Assembly: GCF_000189635.1 (NCBI RefSeq) | Contig: NW_002476335.1 | Span: 124,001 to 188,000, forward strand | Direction of reading: 5' to 3' | DNA length: 64,000 nt | From: Tetrahymena thermophila SB210 | Taxonomy: Eukaryota; Ciliophora; Oligohymenophorea; Hymenostomatida; Tetrahymenidae | In this document: positions 13,241-26,193 of the stretch, piece by piece | How positions within the stretch are numbered: the stretch's first letter is position 1 | Layout of the letters: every line of letters starts with the position of its first letter | Program-made: the position numbers and the translations under genes | Notes under the pieces: model-generated | Told to the model about the DNA's origin: nothing | Database searches by the model: none | What the model saw: only the letters and a program-made list of their open reading frames with translations

Positions 13241-13723
13241 TCTTCTATTTTTCAATAACTAATCTAAACTTTTGCTCTAACAACTTTTTCCAAAAATATT
13301 TTGTTGATTATTTTATATATTGTTTATACTTTGAATTGAATTTGTTTTATAAATTATATGCGAGTCTACAAATTATACAGATTTAATTTTTTACCTAATA
13401 TTATTACAAAACTTCAAGAAATTTATTTATGAAAAAAAAATTTCTAAATTATTTCGTGATATAAAATGTAAGTTAAGTTATAAAGTAATAATCTATTTAC
13501 TTTTCATCTAAAGAAATAATAAATCCATAAATTGAAATCCTTCAATATGAAAATCAATCTCATTTCTTGTAAAACAAAAATATTTCATAAATCAAATTTC
13601 GCAAAAGTAAAAAAATAAATTTAGGATAAACAAAAACCACACAAATATCTATGCTAACTTCATATATTAACAAAAGTAAATCCTATTAGCAAAGTATAAT
13701 CTAATAATTTTATTTTAAGATGT
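13241..13723. other. AT-rich intergenic stretch, nothing recognised
   Basis: Spacer between two minus-strand genes, presumably holding the promoter of the cysteine-rich gene and the 3' end of the next one. No further signal seen. Confidence 0.6.
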
Positions 13724-16700
13724 TCATAATTTTCCTTCAAATATTTTGAACTAAATACCCATATATGACTATTTGTATTTAGACTTTTCTAATGGTAATT
13801 AGAAAATATCTGGAGGCAAGTACAACTGCTATTTGAAAATACCATAATTAAATTAGTTTTCTTTAAATAAGGGACTTGCTGTCCATCCAATAAGTTCTTC
13901 AATTTACTTATTAATAAATAAATAGATGAAATTAATATTAAAAAAAAATAAATTACGTTCTTTTCTTGTATAATTCTGAAAACAATATAAATATCCTACA
14001 GCCTGTTTGCATAATGTTTTAGCATTTTTTTAGGATCATAATTAACTTCTAATGTATCATTAATAAAGGCAACATCTTTGTCATCTTCAGGTACTATTAA
14101 ATCTAAAGGCTCGATGTCAATATTAAGACCATCAAGATCTTTAATCACTGTGTTTTTATCTACAATTTAGATATGGTAAGTTATAGGATTTTTTTCTTTT
14201 ATGTTGGTAACTTGTTGTATTTAAACTGAAAAGAATTATTTCTTCAAGATATTTTAATCTACATTTTATCTATTTTAATTTTGTTGTTATTTTTACTATT
14301 CAAATTCATTAATATCTATTGATTTTTTATTATTTGAATTATCTGATTACTCATTAAAATCATTATTTTTTTAAATATGAATTACTTTAGATTAATTTTG
14401 CTAAATATTTTATTGATTTTTTTAATTAGAACTACCAGTACCATGTTAAGTATTTTAAAATTCTTTTTTATCAGAATCTTTAACATCTGAATTGGTAACT
14501 ACTTTTTATGGAGTAATATTCTAGTTACTATTATTATTAATCTAAAATTTGTTTGGATTTTGTTGTTAAATATTATTTGTCTAATATGCATTATTTTGTT
14601 TGTTTGGTATCTCATTTAAAATATTATTTTAAGATTCTTTTTTATTAGAATCTTAACTAACTTAATTGCTAACTACTTTCTATGAAGTCATATTCTAGTT
14701 ATTATTATTATTATTATTGTCAGTTTAAATTTTATTTTGGTTTTGTAGTTAAGCATTATCTACAGTATTCTATGTATTATTTGGTAATTTTTAAATAACA
14801 TTTGTTTATTTTTATTATTAAGAATTTAAACTCTAACCAGATTAGATTTTTTCTAAAATCTAAATATTATTTTAAATATTACTTTGCATTTGTTATTTAC
14901 TCAAATATTCTCTATCTGCTTTTGATAAATAAGATTAAGAGTTTTTAGATTTTTAAAGTTCTTGTTATTTTTCTTAATTGTTAGGTACTATTTATATATG
15001 TTATTATGACTAATTACTTAGCACTACTTAGTTTTACTGTGTGGCTTAGTTGCTAAATGTTAATTCGTTGCTTTTAGTATTCTGATTTTATTAATTTTTT
15101 AAGGGTGATTATCCTTCCTGACCTTTATTATTGAATGTATTTGATTCTAATTTTTCTTACTTTTAAACATTTTAGTTATTTATATTATTGTTTATTTCAC
15201 CTTAACTTGAAAATTTTTCATTATTATTTAAATTTTGTTTACTAGAAATTTAGTTTTAGCTGTTATAAGAATTATTTTGGGATTATTTATTATTATTGTT
15301 ATTTTTTTAATTATAATTTGCTTCCTATTAATTTTCTATTTTTTTTTCTGATTGCTTTTCATCTTTATTTATCTATTATTAATTTATAACTACTTTTTAT
15401 GGAGATAAATTCTGTGATATTTGCCTATTTGTTTGTTACGGTGTATGTTTTAATGGTGAGAATTCAGAAAACTGTTCGTACTATTAGTTTTAATTAACTT
15501 TAGTCCTTAAAGTTGGACTGATTGACCCGTTTCTTTTAGGAGAAGGAGCGTATATGTTATTAATTTTTTCAGCATCAAAATATTAGGTCTTCTTTTTTTT
15601 CCTGCTTACCCTTTTCTATTTAAAAATCAAAAATAATTAAAAATAATAATAGAATAAAATAATTAAATAAATTACACTCTTGTTATCAACTTTTAAGATA
15701 ATTTAATTTGCCTTTTATTATTATAAGGCTTCATATGATTCGGTTTGAATTTTATTGATTAAAGCTAACTTTGCTTTTATAGAAGAAAGATAAGTATCAG
15801 CAACACTAATTCTAGCTTATTGATCATTTTATTGAATACCTAATAGTCTGTGATCACGTTCTGCTTTTTCCTCATAGGGTTTAAGGATATTCTGTACTAT
15901 TTATATTTTTTACTCAATTGGATATTACTGCTTGTAAAGTTTTTTATCAACCTCTTCTTTTATATGATCTTCTAAGTTTTAAGGATGAGAGTTTTAGTAA
16001 CGAGCAGACTCCATGTACTTAGATCCAAGCTTTTTTCTATATTCCCTTTGAACATAATCAAAAAACTTTTTTTTTTCATCAACTGTTTCAAAGCTCCTCT
16101 TGTTGGCATTCACATCTTCTTGTATCTTTATAAATACATTGCTTCCATAATTTATTTCTTCATTCCCTCTATTATTATTTTATTTATTTGAAGAACCTGA
16201 ATTATTATTATTATGATAAGATAATTATCTTTATTTGTTTTATGATATCTAAGAAATGTTTAGGTTAGATAGGGAGGGATTCTCAAGTTAAATAGAACTC
16301 TAAATTGATTTTAGCTTGATATTAGACTACTATTAATTTTAATTTAATAGATATTTATCTTTAATTTCTTTTAGTGATAGCCTATCAGTTTAAGAATTAC
16401 TCTTATTTAAAGTTTTTACTTTTTCAATTGAGTTTCTTAAATATTCATTACCTTCTGCTTTCACTAAATCCAAATTTTTTTAACTCCTTGGTTAAGTGTG
16501 TATTCTCGATTATATTTCTTTAAATTCTTACTCTTTTTTAGGATCATGCTTAGGCTAAAAATTTTCTTTTATAATCAAACTAAACAATTTGCGTCTTTCC
16601 ACGATTTGTTATGCATTCTTTTGTTTAAACTCGTTATTATTTTTACTATGCTCTACATCATTGTTGTACATTTCGAAGATTTTACCTTTATATGAAGGTT

Positions 16701-17783
16701 TTTCATAAGACCATTCATTATTATTGTTATTATTGCGAGGAAGGGATGATTCTTTTTATTTTTTCTTCTTATCATATTCTTCTTAGTGCTATTTTATTAT
16801 TTTAAAATCTATGGGTTTTGAAATCTCCCTCAAATTTACTAATAATTTTTTCTTTTCTTGAAGCTCTTAGCTTTGCTATACAGAAAATTTTTCTGCTAAA
16901 TCAACATATAAAGGCTTTTATTATTTAATATCATGTATTTTTTACTTTTCTTCCTTTTACTTCTCCTCTCTTTCTTTTTTTCTTTATTCTATTTCAGCTA
17001 GCTTTTTTTCAGATTCCAACTTTTTCAATTACTTCATTCTTTGTTTATTTAAAATTTCTTCTTCCTTTTGCTTCTAAAGCTATTCTTATAAGGCTGCTTC
17101 ATATTAGTTTATTCTCTCTTCTCTCCTTTATTTTAATGTTTTTCTTTCTTTTTCAAGCTCTTTAATCCTTTTTACATACTCTTCACTAGAAGCATTACTC
17201 TAGAGTGGGTTGGTTTTCCTTTTTGATTATTAGCTATTTTTTCCTTTTTTTTAATCACTCTGCAAAATATTTTCTTCTTCCTACTCCATTTATTCTATTT
17301 CTCCTTCTAAATCTTTTAGTTTTTCCATTAACTCCATTTTCATTTTTATTTTATCATCTTTTGAAATATTTTATAATTATTTCTAAGGTGAACCATTTGT
17401 ATTTTAAATAGTGGAACTATTATCTAAAGGCTTTATAATTTGCTAATTTTCCTATTTTTAAAAAAATAAAAGCCTATAAAACTGAGTAAATACAAGAAAT
17501 ACTTTGTCTAAAATAAATCTGATTATGTTTTGTGTTTTATTTTGATTCAATCATTTTATAAATATGATTTTCACATAAAAAGTTAGTACTAATGATCAAT
17601 AATCTATACCTATGAATTTGAAAACTGCTACTAAGCCTAACTATTACTATCTAAATGAGTCTGTTAATTAATAGTTGAGTCTTATTGATTCTATTAATTC
17701 TACATTTTACCTTATTTTTCCTCTGTTTTATTTTGCTCTTTGTTTTGAGAATTTTGCTACATTTATATATTATTTTACTTCAT
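13724..17783 (-). CDS. Q/N-rich coiled-coil protein of unknown function
   Basis: Predicted protein of 1263 residues from four exons (minus strand): 17783-17610, 17451-15676, 15615-13957, 13906-13724; every junction is in phase 0. The N-terminus is glutamine-rich. Residues about 100-270 are a long charged coiled coil (runs such as KELEKERKTLKQRREER). A compact segment follows with PLYVDLAEKF and LREISKPIDFKI, which look conserved rather than low-complexity. The middle is N/Q/S-rich; near residue 520-640 there is a second helical, charged part. After a very long N/Q-rich linker the last ~170 residues return to ordinary globular sequence (VIKDLDGLNIDIEPLDLIVP, IGWTASPLF, LYLPPDIF). A cytoskeletal or basal-body role is possible from the architecture but I do not recognise the family. 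Confidence 0.82.
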
Positions 17784-18842
17784 ATCTATAAATTAGAGCT
17801 AACAAATTTAATTTTTTATTTAGTAATTTTTTATAAAATATAATTTGCAAAATTAATGATTAATAATCACCAACAAAAATTATAAATATTTACTAACTTA
17901 AGAACTAAGTCTAAAACTACAAACAATCAAGAATATAATTTAATTTTTATAGAAATTTTTATATTAATGCAAATATCAAAATAATTTGATGATTATTAAT
18001 TGTAAGTAGGTGTAAGACTAATACATAAAGAATTGAGTGATGTTTTTTAAAAAATAAGTTAAATTATAAAATTATTTTATTTTATTAAAATATTTATTCT
18101 GTTAACTTTCAATTTAAATGAGAATACTTGTAAATATATTTTTTTCAATTATTTAATTATTTTTAAATTCTCCTCTAAAATCAATAATCTATGTAAAAGA
18201 TAAAATTTTTTCTTAAAAGTGATTAAAGATAAAAATAATCTAATACATTTTATATTGAAAAATAATTATGAATATAATGCTTTTAAAAATAAAAAACGAT
18301 AACAACCTAATTAATTAAATCTCTTCATTTAATATGATGAGTTTAAAAAATAAAACTTTAATTATATAAATGTCACTCCAAAAACATAAATATTTAAAAA
18401 ATATATCATTGTTTTATTAAAAAAATCATGATAAAAATATTTTTTGATTGTTTTGCAATTCTTAATTTTTCTTTTGGATAAAGTAACGAACAATATACAT
18501 AAATGTTATAAAATTTTATTAAATTAAGAAAAAATGAACTAATGAACTTTTATTGATAATAAGCAGATAGGATACTTTTTAGTGAAATTTAAACAGTGAT
18601 CAAAAGTTTATTTCGAATTAGAAGAAATTAAACTTCGATATCTAAGAAAAATAAATAAAGTATGTCTTTTTTTCATTTATCATTTAAAAATATGTGTTAA
18701 ATGTATTATTATAAATTTTTAATCAAAAAAAATGGCAAATATAAATTAAAATGGAACTTCAAATGATAAAAATGTCAAATAAATTAATTTTCTTTAATTA
18801 AAAAAATAGGCAACAAAAATAAAAGAATACATTTTTATATGA
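17784..18842. other. AT-rich intergenic stretch, nothing recognised
   Basis: Spacer between two minus-strand genes. No coding-like frame was found on either strand, and no RNA-like or repeated element stands out. Confidence 0.6.
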
Positions 18843-21800
18843 TCATAATACTAAAATGACTGCAATATAGATACAAAATTTAATTATCTTTGATAAATTT
18901 GATGAAATAACAGGGTCAGGTAAGTTATCACTTGTTGGAGAAGGAGGAGGGGGATCCTAGGAACATCTTGCAGCTTAGTTTACGTAATAAGGACTTTAAC
19001 ATTACTAGCAGAAATAGTAATCCTAATAAGAGTCTTGAGTGTCATAGGTTTAACAATTAGGTATACTACATAAAGAATTTATTTGCAAGCATTCATTTTA
19101 GCCTTTGGAGTAAAAAAAATTATCTATACATTGATCACATTCATAATATTTTTTTGTTAAGCTTTTTAATATTTTACAATTCGCAATTGAAAGATAGTAT
19201 GGAATGCAAAGAGTTTTATCGGAAGTAAGAGCATATCCAATATTACATTATTAACAAGAAGGAAATTAATTTTTCGTTGTATCATAAGTTCCATATCCAA
19301 CCATGCAATTTGCGCCTACGTTTGATTGACATATGTTGCTTGAATCAAGTGTATAGCTTTTATAAAAAAAATTTATTTAATATAATAAATCTATTTTTTT
19401 CAAATTCAAAAACTAAAAAATTTATTTTCTTTTTAAAACAATAATATAACTTTTTCTGATTCAATTTTCAGAATTAAGAGAACCGAATAAATGAAAAAAT
19501 ATGGTATTTAAAAATAAAAAATAAATTGAATTTAAATGTAAAAATTTTATTAAAAAATTAGTTTAAATTCAAAAATAATAATTAAATAATAAATTTTTAT
19601 AAAATCTAAGATGAAAAAATTTGAAATAGATAGTATTTTGCTTAATTAATTAAAATATATTTAAAAATCTTACTCCTTAATACATTAAGTACACTTTTAA
19701 TTATTAGCAGAATAGCAATTAGTTATTTGTAATAAACATTTGTTCGATGAGTCAAAAAAATATGAACTAATACACGAGATGCACTAATCATTTTTGGGGT
19801 CATATTAAGCACAATTTTAAGCAGTATATGGTTCACAGCTTTAACCAGATGAATTTAAGTAGTATCCAGCGTTACATTATAGGCAATTAAAATTGCTGTC
19901 ATAGTTTTAGCATTAAAAAATATATTTTTTTTAACAGTTTGTGCCAACAAATTTTTAGCACTATTTATCAGTTATATCTATGCAATAATAAATATCATTT
20001 GGATTCGATTTATCCAAATAATATTCTTACAAAGGCCCATATAATCCAGTATTTTTGCATTTTACACATTTTTAATTCTCATCATACTAAATACAGTTAA
20101 TTATTATTTTATCTGTATCCACAATCATACAAAAATAATCATTTAATACATAGGTATTTGATGGTTAAAAATAACCGAAAGGGTTCTTATTATTTTATTT
20201 TAAATAAAAACCAGGTTGACAAATTTAGCACTAGTCCTAATCAGGATAATATGTTAAACAATTATCATATAAAGTACGAGGTAAGCATGTTCCAGTCCCA
20301 CTCAGATAATGATTTTCATAGCATTAAATGCAATTTTCTTAATTATCATATATTTTACATCCAATCTGCACATTACTATTAGCTACACTTGAGCATAAAT
20401 AATTATTGTCACTTAATTTTTTAAAATATTTCATTTTTTAGCAATTAAGACACTCATTTTTTATACCATAAGAGTAAATACAATCTGAGGTACTCAAATT
20501 TTTACAACTATTACTATCCAAATACATAAGTGGAGGGCATAAAATGCAATCATTATTACTACTAAAGTTATATAATTAGCAATTAATTGTAGGTGGATTT
20601 CTTTATAAGCAAGTAAATGGAGAATTGGGAGAATTTTATTGCAAATATGCAGCTTAACTACAATATAGACAATTAAATTAATTTGAAGAGTTTTTATATT
20701 TAATAAAACATTAGTCACCACTTGAATATTAAATAGTAGAACTTTGTTAGCATTATTAACATTATATACTTGAAAAGCTAGGTGGACATGGATCTTAACA
20801 TATTATTGGTTAAGATTGTGAAGGTACGCATTAATAATTTAAAATTGTAAAACCTAATTAGCAGGAAGTGCATATTATTCCATTATTATTATTATTACTT
20901 GAACAATTTCTAATCTAAATGCATGCATTTTGACCATTTTAAGTAGTTAGATAAAAACCATCTTTGCACTATATGCAATTTTTACCATCTGTATTTTAAC
21001 AATTAAGAATTTGAATACATTAAGTTTAATCAGAAGATGGAATATATGATATATTGCATTAAGTACATATTCCATTTACAGGATCTAAAGTTTGGCAATT
21101 TTAAATAGTTAGGCATATTCCTGAAGGACCTGGATAATAATTAGGGTTGCACTGAGTGCATACAGGATTGATACCATCTGTTATTTTACAATTCTAATCA
21201 TTAAGTTGTAGGCAAATAACTCCTCCATAACTCATTTATGCTAAATAGTATTTCTAACTTCCATCACAAAGAGTACACTCTTGATCAGAGTTTTGAGCGA
21301 GACAATTTGAAAGAGTAATATAGCTACATGATCCTTGCTAAATTAATAAAAATAATTTTTTTTTTTAATCAATAGTTTATAGAGTTAAAAGAATGTTTTT
21401 GAAATTATCCAATTAAATAAACAATCAGACAATCAATTTTTATATTTATAAAAATTTATAATCAAAATATAGAAAATGTTTTATATATGAATCATAATAA
21501 TTTAAAAATTTATAAAAAATTAAATAAAAAATGTTTAAAATAATTTTAATTTTTACTTTTGTGAGATAATACCCATTTTTACATTTAGTGCATCCACTAG
21601 AGGGGTTTTATTGATTCCATATATCACAAAAGGGAAATCCACAGTAATTTGGATAATTAAGATCTATATAATTATAATCTGGTTAGCATACTTGACAAGA
21701 ATCCTGAAATCCATTAGATTGTTAGCAGTTTGGATTTGAAATTGGGTAACACAACCCTGTATTACTATTTATATAATATAAATTTTAGCACTGAGAACAA

Positions 21801-24321
21801 AATACCTAGCCCGTGTTGATGCAAAAAGGTATTGGAGACAATGGTTTGCATTTATTATTTTATATATAATATCCTTGTAGGCACACTAGACATTAGTCAT
21901 TTACTCCATCTGAGTATTAACAATTTTTTTCAGTTATTGGTTAACATGTATTGATTGAAATATAATAATTATTACTGCATATTGTACAAATTTTAATGCT
22001 GTTAATTGGATCTAATTTATAAGAAGCACAATTAGGTATTATTAGATTTGATTGTGTTAAGCATTAAGGAATAGAAGGGCTTGAATTATCATTGTAGTAA
22101 AATCCAGGTTGACCACTATTATCAGAACATGAAGTACAAGTATCTTTAACACCATTTGTTAAGTAAGAACCACTACAATAATTACTAGCGGCACATTAAT
22201 TTAAACTATTAATGTACTGATTTCCTGCACAATATAAACAATTCTAACTATTGCCGTCTGTAAAACAAGAAGGTTAAGCGCTTTAACAAGTTCCATTTGT
22301 GTCAACAAAATATATGTTAGTGCACTATTAGCATTTATTAGCACTTTATACAAAAGATAAACAGAAATTCCAATTTGTGAAATCATAATTTTGATATTTA
22401 TTAGATGAATCTTAATAAAATCCAGGTACATCTTATAAATTTGTATTTACCTTGCAACTTTTACTACTTGAATCTAACATAAAATTATTTTTACAATTAG
22501 TACATTAATTATTAATTCCATCACTGACAACACATTTTGAAAATTCTTATATTTACTTGCATAAACCACTATTAGTATAATACAAATTATTACATTTTTT
22601 ACATTTTTTATCATTAATCCCATCAGATAGAGCACATTAAATATCAGAAATTGGAACGCATGTTATGGGATTAGAAGATGAAAGATAAAAAAGGTTTTGA
22701 CACTAAGCACACTAATTTGATTTCCCATCTGATAAAATACAATTTTAGGGATTTGACATAGGTTAGCACGTTTTACTACTATCTAAATAATATAAATTTG
22801 AGCATTATAAGCATACTTTATTTGAATCAATACTAACACAATTAGTTGGAGCTTAGTAGCATTGCCCTGACGATAATAAAAATCCTTATGAGCATAGTTA
22901 GCAATGACTACTATCTAAATATACAGAACAACCATATATGCTGTTTTATGGAAGCTATAAATTCCATAATTTTAGGGGACAGTAAGGATTTGGAGTTCCA
23001 AAACTAGGTACACATGTATTGCAAGAATCAGATTTAGGATTCCTTTCTAGGCAATTATCAAAGTAAAAGTTTGATCTTGGGGCACAAACTTGATTTTAGT
23101 TTTTATCTGTATATACAAAGAAGTAATTTGGTCTTAAGCACTAAACGCAAACCACAACATTGGTTGATAAGTCGGCGAATTGACAAAAATTGCATGGAGA
23201 AACATAGCATGCTGTTTAAGTTAAATTAGGTATCATACCATCATAACATTAAGTACAAATAGCAGTTAAACCATCTCCAGAACCTGTATATTAATTACAA
23301 TATTATATTATTGGATAAACTCCAAAATCACCAGGGACATACAAAGAATTTCTACTTTTTAATTAATCTCCATAAAAGTAGCTGTAAAAAATATTATCTA
23401 TCTTTTTATTCACCTAAACACAATTTCTATTTGCATCTAACTTATAACCGGAGTGGCATTAAAGGCATTAAAATTCTATTAATTATATTATAAGTTAAAA
23501 TAAAATAAAACTTTAATTATAAAATACAAAAGATCATTAATACTTATTTTGTAAATAGTTTATATTTTAATAAATATTTTTTCATTTGATTAATTTTAAA
23601 ATACTTGATTAAAAAAAATAAAGCTTTAATATTAAAAATAATCAGGCTGTGTTTATTATATTAAATTTGTGGTATAAATTAAAAAATATTTATTAATAGA
23701 GTTTATTGAAAAGTGAAATAAAGGTTTTTAATTTTTTAGTGTTAGTAAAGCTTTTTAAATTCAATTATTTAGTATCTTGAGATAATTATTAAAGTTGTAA
23801 ATGATCTTTGTTAAAAATTTATATTTCTATAAAATAAAAGGTAAGATCTATATTAATTTATCTATTTATTTATTAAAATATTCACTATATTTAAATGGCA
23901 TACATTATGTTTCTATTTCACAAAAAGAACCTCCTGATAATCTTAAAACTACATCATTTCCTACTTAAGACATTACATAATCTATTTTAGGACGTATACA
24001 CTATGATCTTGGGTTAATTACTTCGCATCCTCTAAGCTAATAAGTAGCTTTAGCACATGTGTTCTTATCTGAAACAATAAGATGTCCACAATCACACTTT
24101 ATGCAAATTGAATTATATTTTTAAATGCAAAATAAATCTGCAGGTCCCTATTAAGTGCATGTTTTTTATAAATTATCCAAAAAATAACCACTATTGCAGT
24201 ATAAACAGTAAGTATTATCAGTAGACATCTACGCACAGTTTGTTATTGTATTTGTTTAGCTAAAAACACATACTAAATTTAAAGCAAACACTTATAGAAC
24301 TATATATGTTTTTTTAATCAT
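18843..24321 (-). CDS. second large secreted cysteine-rich surface protein, GPI-anchor-like
   Basis: Predicted protein of 1504 residues; exons (minus strand) 24321-23904, 23475-21557, 21337-19674, 19356-18843, exact multiple of three. It begins with a signal peptide (TYIVLQVFALNLVCVF) and ends in a short hydrophobic tail (IIKFCIYIAVILVL) with no cytoplasmic part, typical of GPI-anchored proteins. Between them are dozens of CxxC pairs in furin-like repeats, with recurring NNLYY, SDG and NC motifs as in the 9256-13240 gene. A short P/S/T-rich spacer (DPPPPSPTSD) precedes the tail, as a stalk would. The 428-nt first intron is among the longest in the window. The two cysteine-rich genes are related in design but no long stretch is identical, so any duplication is old. 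Confidence 0.85.
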
Positions 24322-24961
24322 TTTATTACTTTCTTAATGAGATCTATCAAAATAAAAGTAATATCAATTAAATAAATAATTAATAGTTTATTTATTTATT
24401 TTTGATTCTCTTTTTTCTCAGCTTTATCCTTATTATTAAAACAATTATTCTTTTACAAATCTAATTTGCTTGATAATAATCTTATAAGTAGATTTTCAAA
24501 ATGTGGATGACTGATTAAAATTATTTAAAGCTAACCAATTATTCATAATAAAATTATTCAAACTGTAACATAATTAAGAATTATAAATGAGATTTGATTA
24601 ATTAATTATATAATATTATCTTATTTCAAAAAAAAAATTATTTATCATAGTTAAAATGTTTGTAAAATAAATATCTATTTTGGATTTTTAACAGAATTTT
24701 TAGATTATCTAATTTAAAAATTAGTTTATTATAAGTAATATTTTACATATTTATTTAATTTATTATGCTTTAATATAAAATATCATATTAATAGGAAATG
24801 TAATCAGGATCATTGAGATTCAAAGCAGATAGATTAAATCTTATTCTATCAAAACTTCTTTGAAATAAAAATTGTATCTTTAATATTATTTATTTTTGAT
24901 TGTAACTTAATCTAAATCAAATTTTAATTAATTAGTAGAAATTAAAAGATTAATATAAGAT
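24322..24961. other. divergent intergenic region
   Basis: AT-rich DNA between a minus-strand gene (start at 24321) and a plus-strand gene (start at 24962). It should contain both promoters, but no motif can be singled out. Confidence 0.6.
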
Positions 24962-25855
24962 ATGAGATCTATTATGAGAGCAATATCAAACTATCCAGAA
25001 TGGAATGAGAAAAAGTGGTTGATTCCATTGGGAATGAATTATTTTAAACTTTACGCTATTTCTAAGAACATTTATTTGGATTAAACGATTAGATAACCTG
25101 TTAATAGAAAAGAGAGAGATTTAAAAATATACTATTTTGATGGATTTCTAAAAAATCAAAGCTAGTTTAATCATATTAAAAGCTTGACCAAAAATTACTA
25201 ATGCAACATATACTATGTGGATTCATTGCAGCTTATAATGTACGACGTCTTTTAAAAATAATTAAAAAATGAGAAAGATTTATTTATTTAATCAATTCAA
25301 AGTAAAAATAGCATATTTATTTGTAACTTTGATTCTATTCAAATACTTAAAAATCATTTTTTCTCTGGGAGAAATCTGGAAGAAGTTGATTTAATTGCTA
25401 TCAGCCCTTATTTTTAAAATTATGACAATATAAATTTTACAATGCAAAAGCAGTTTCTTTACAACATTTAGAAAAGCTTTGTTAAAACTTACAGCTGCTT
25501 AGATAACTCTGATGAAAATGATTATACTATATAAAAATACATGAATATTAAAGAATTTTAAGATTTCATTAGTAAATATTAGAGTGAAGGTAGTTAATAA
25601 TAAAGTAATAATCTTCCTTATATGTTTAAGACTCTTAATATTCTCTTCTAAACTTAAGATAAAATCTTATTTTAGAACTAAGATAGTTAAATTTTTGATT
25701 ATAATCTCGAAAAAACTTATCAAAACTTTGATACTTGTGGATTTAAAACACAATATCTCATTAAAAACTATAGCCCTGTTATGTCATTATTATATAAAGA
25801 TCCCTCAGCGATCATTCTAGAATAGTTATTAAAAGAAAAGTTTTCAAATAAATGA
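24962..25855 (+). CDS. hypothetical protein, 297 aa
   Basis: Single open frame from ATG 24962 to TGA 25853-25855 with many in-frame TAA/TAG. It has ordinary globular composition with well-spaced aromatics, including an early motif NYPEWNEKKWLIPLGMNYFK and a central SIFICNFDSIQIL. No signal peptide or membrane segment is visible. I do not recognise a domain. Further ATGs lie close to the chosen start (codon 5), and an additional upstream exon cannot be excluded because the frame is open for some distance 5' of the ATG. It is flanked by minus-strand genes on both sides. Confidence 0.7.
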
Positions 25856-26193
25856 AAATTAGATTTAGTGTTTTGGAAAATTAGTGTTTTTTAATATGTA
25901 AAAATTATAAAAAATCATAAAATTTTTATTTTTTTTATGCAAAATATGATTCTTAAGTATTTTTTTTTTTATGTAAAAATGGTTTTAATATTAAACAAAA
26001 TAATTGAAGATTAATTTATCTAAATTTAGATTGAATTAAAACAGATAAGATTAAAAGAAATATGATAATTTATTAATTATTACATTTGGTTAACAAGAAT
26101 CAAATAAAATAATTTATTACAAAAATATCTATTTACATTAATTAATGATCAACATATTTGTTTTGTGAATCATAAAATAAATTATTCATTCAT
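25856..26193. other. convergent intergenic spacer
   Basis: Short AT-rich spacer between convergent genes, holding both 3' ends. A few ATTC repeats lie near 26183. Nothing else seen. Confidence 0.6.

Noticed and set aside
9256-24321. cysteine-rich stretches as zinc-finger (LSD1-type) proteins
   Set aside because: Signal peptides and GPI-like tails place them outside the cytosol, so the cysteines are more likely disulfide-bonded furin-like repeats.
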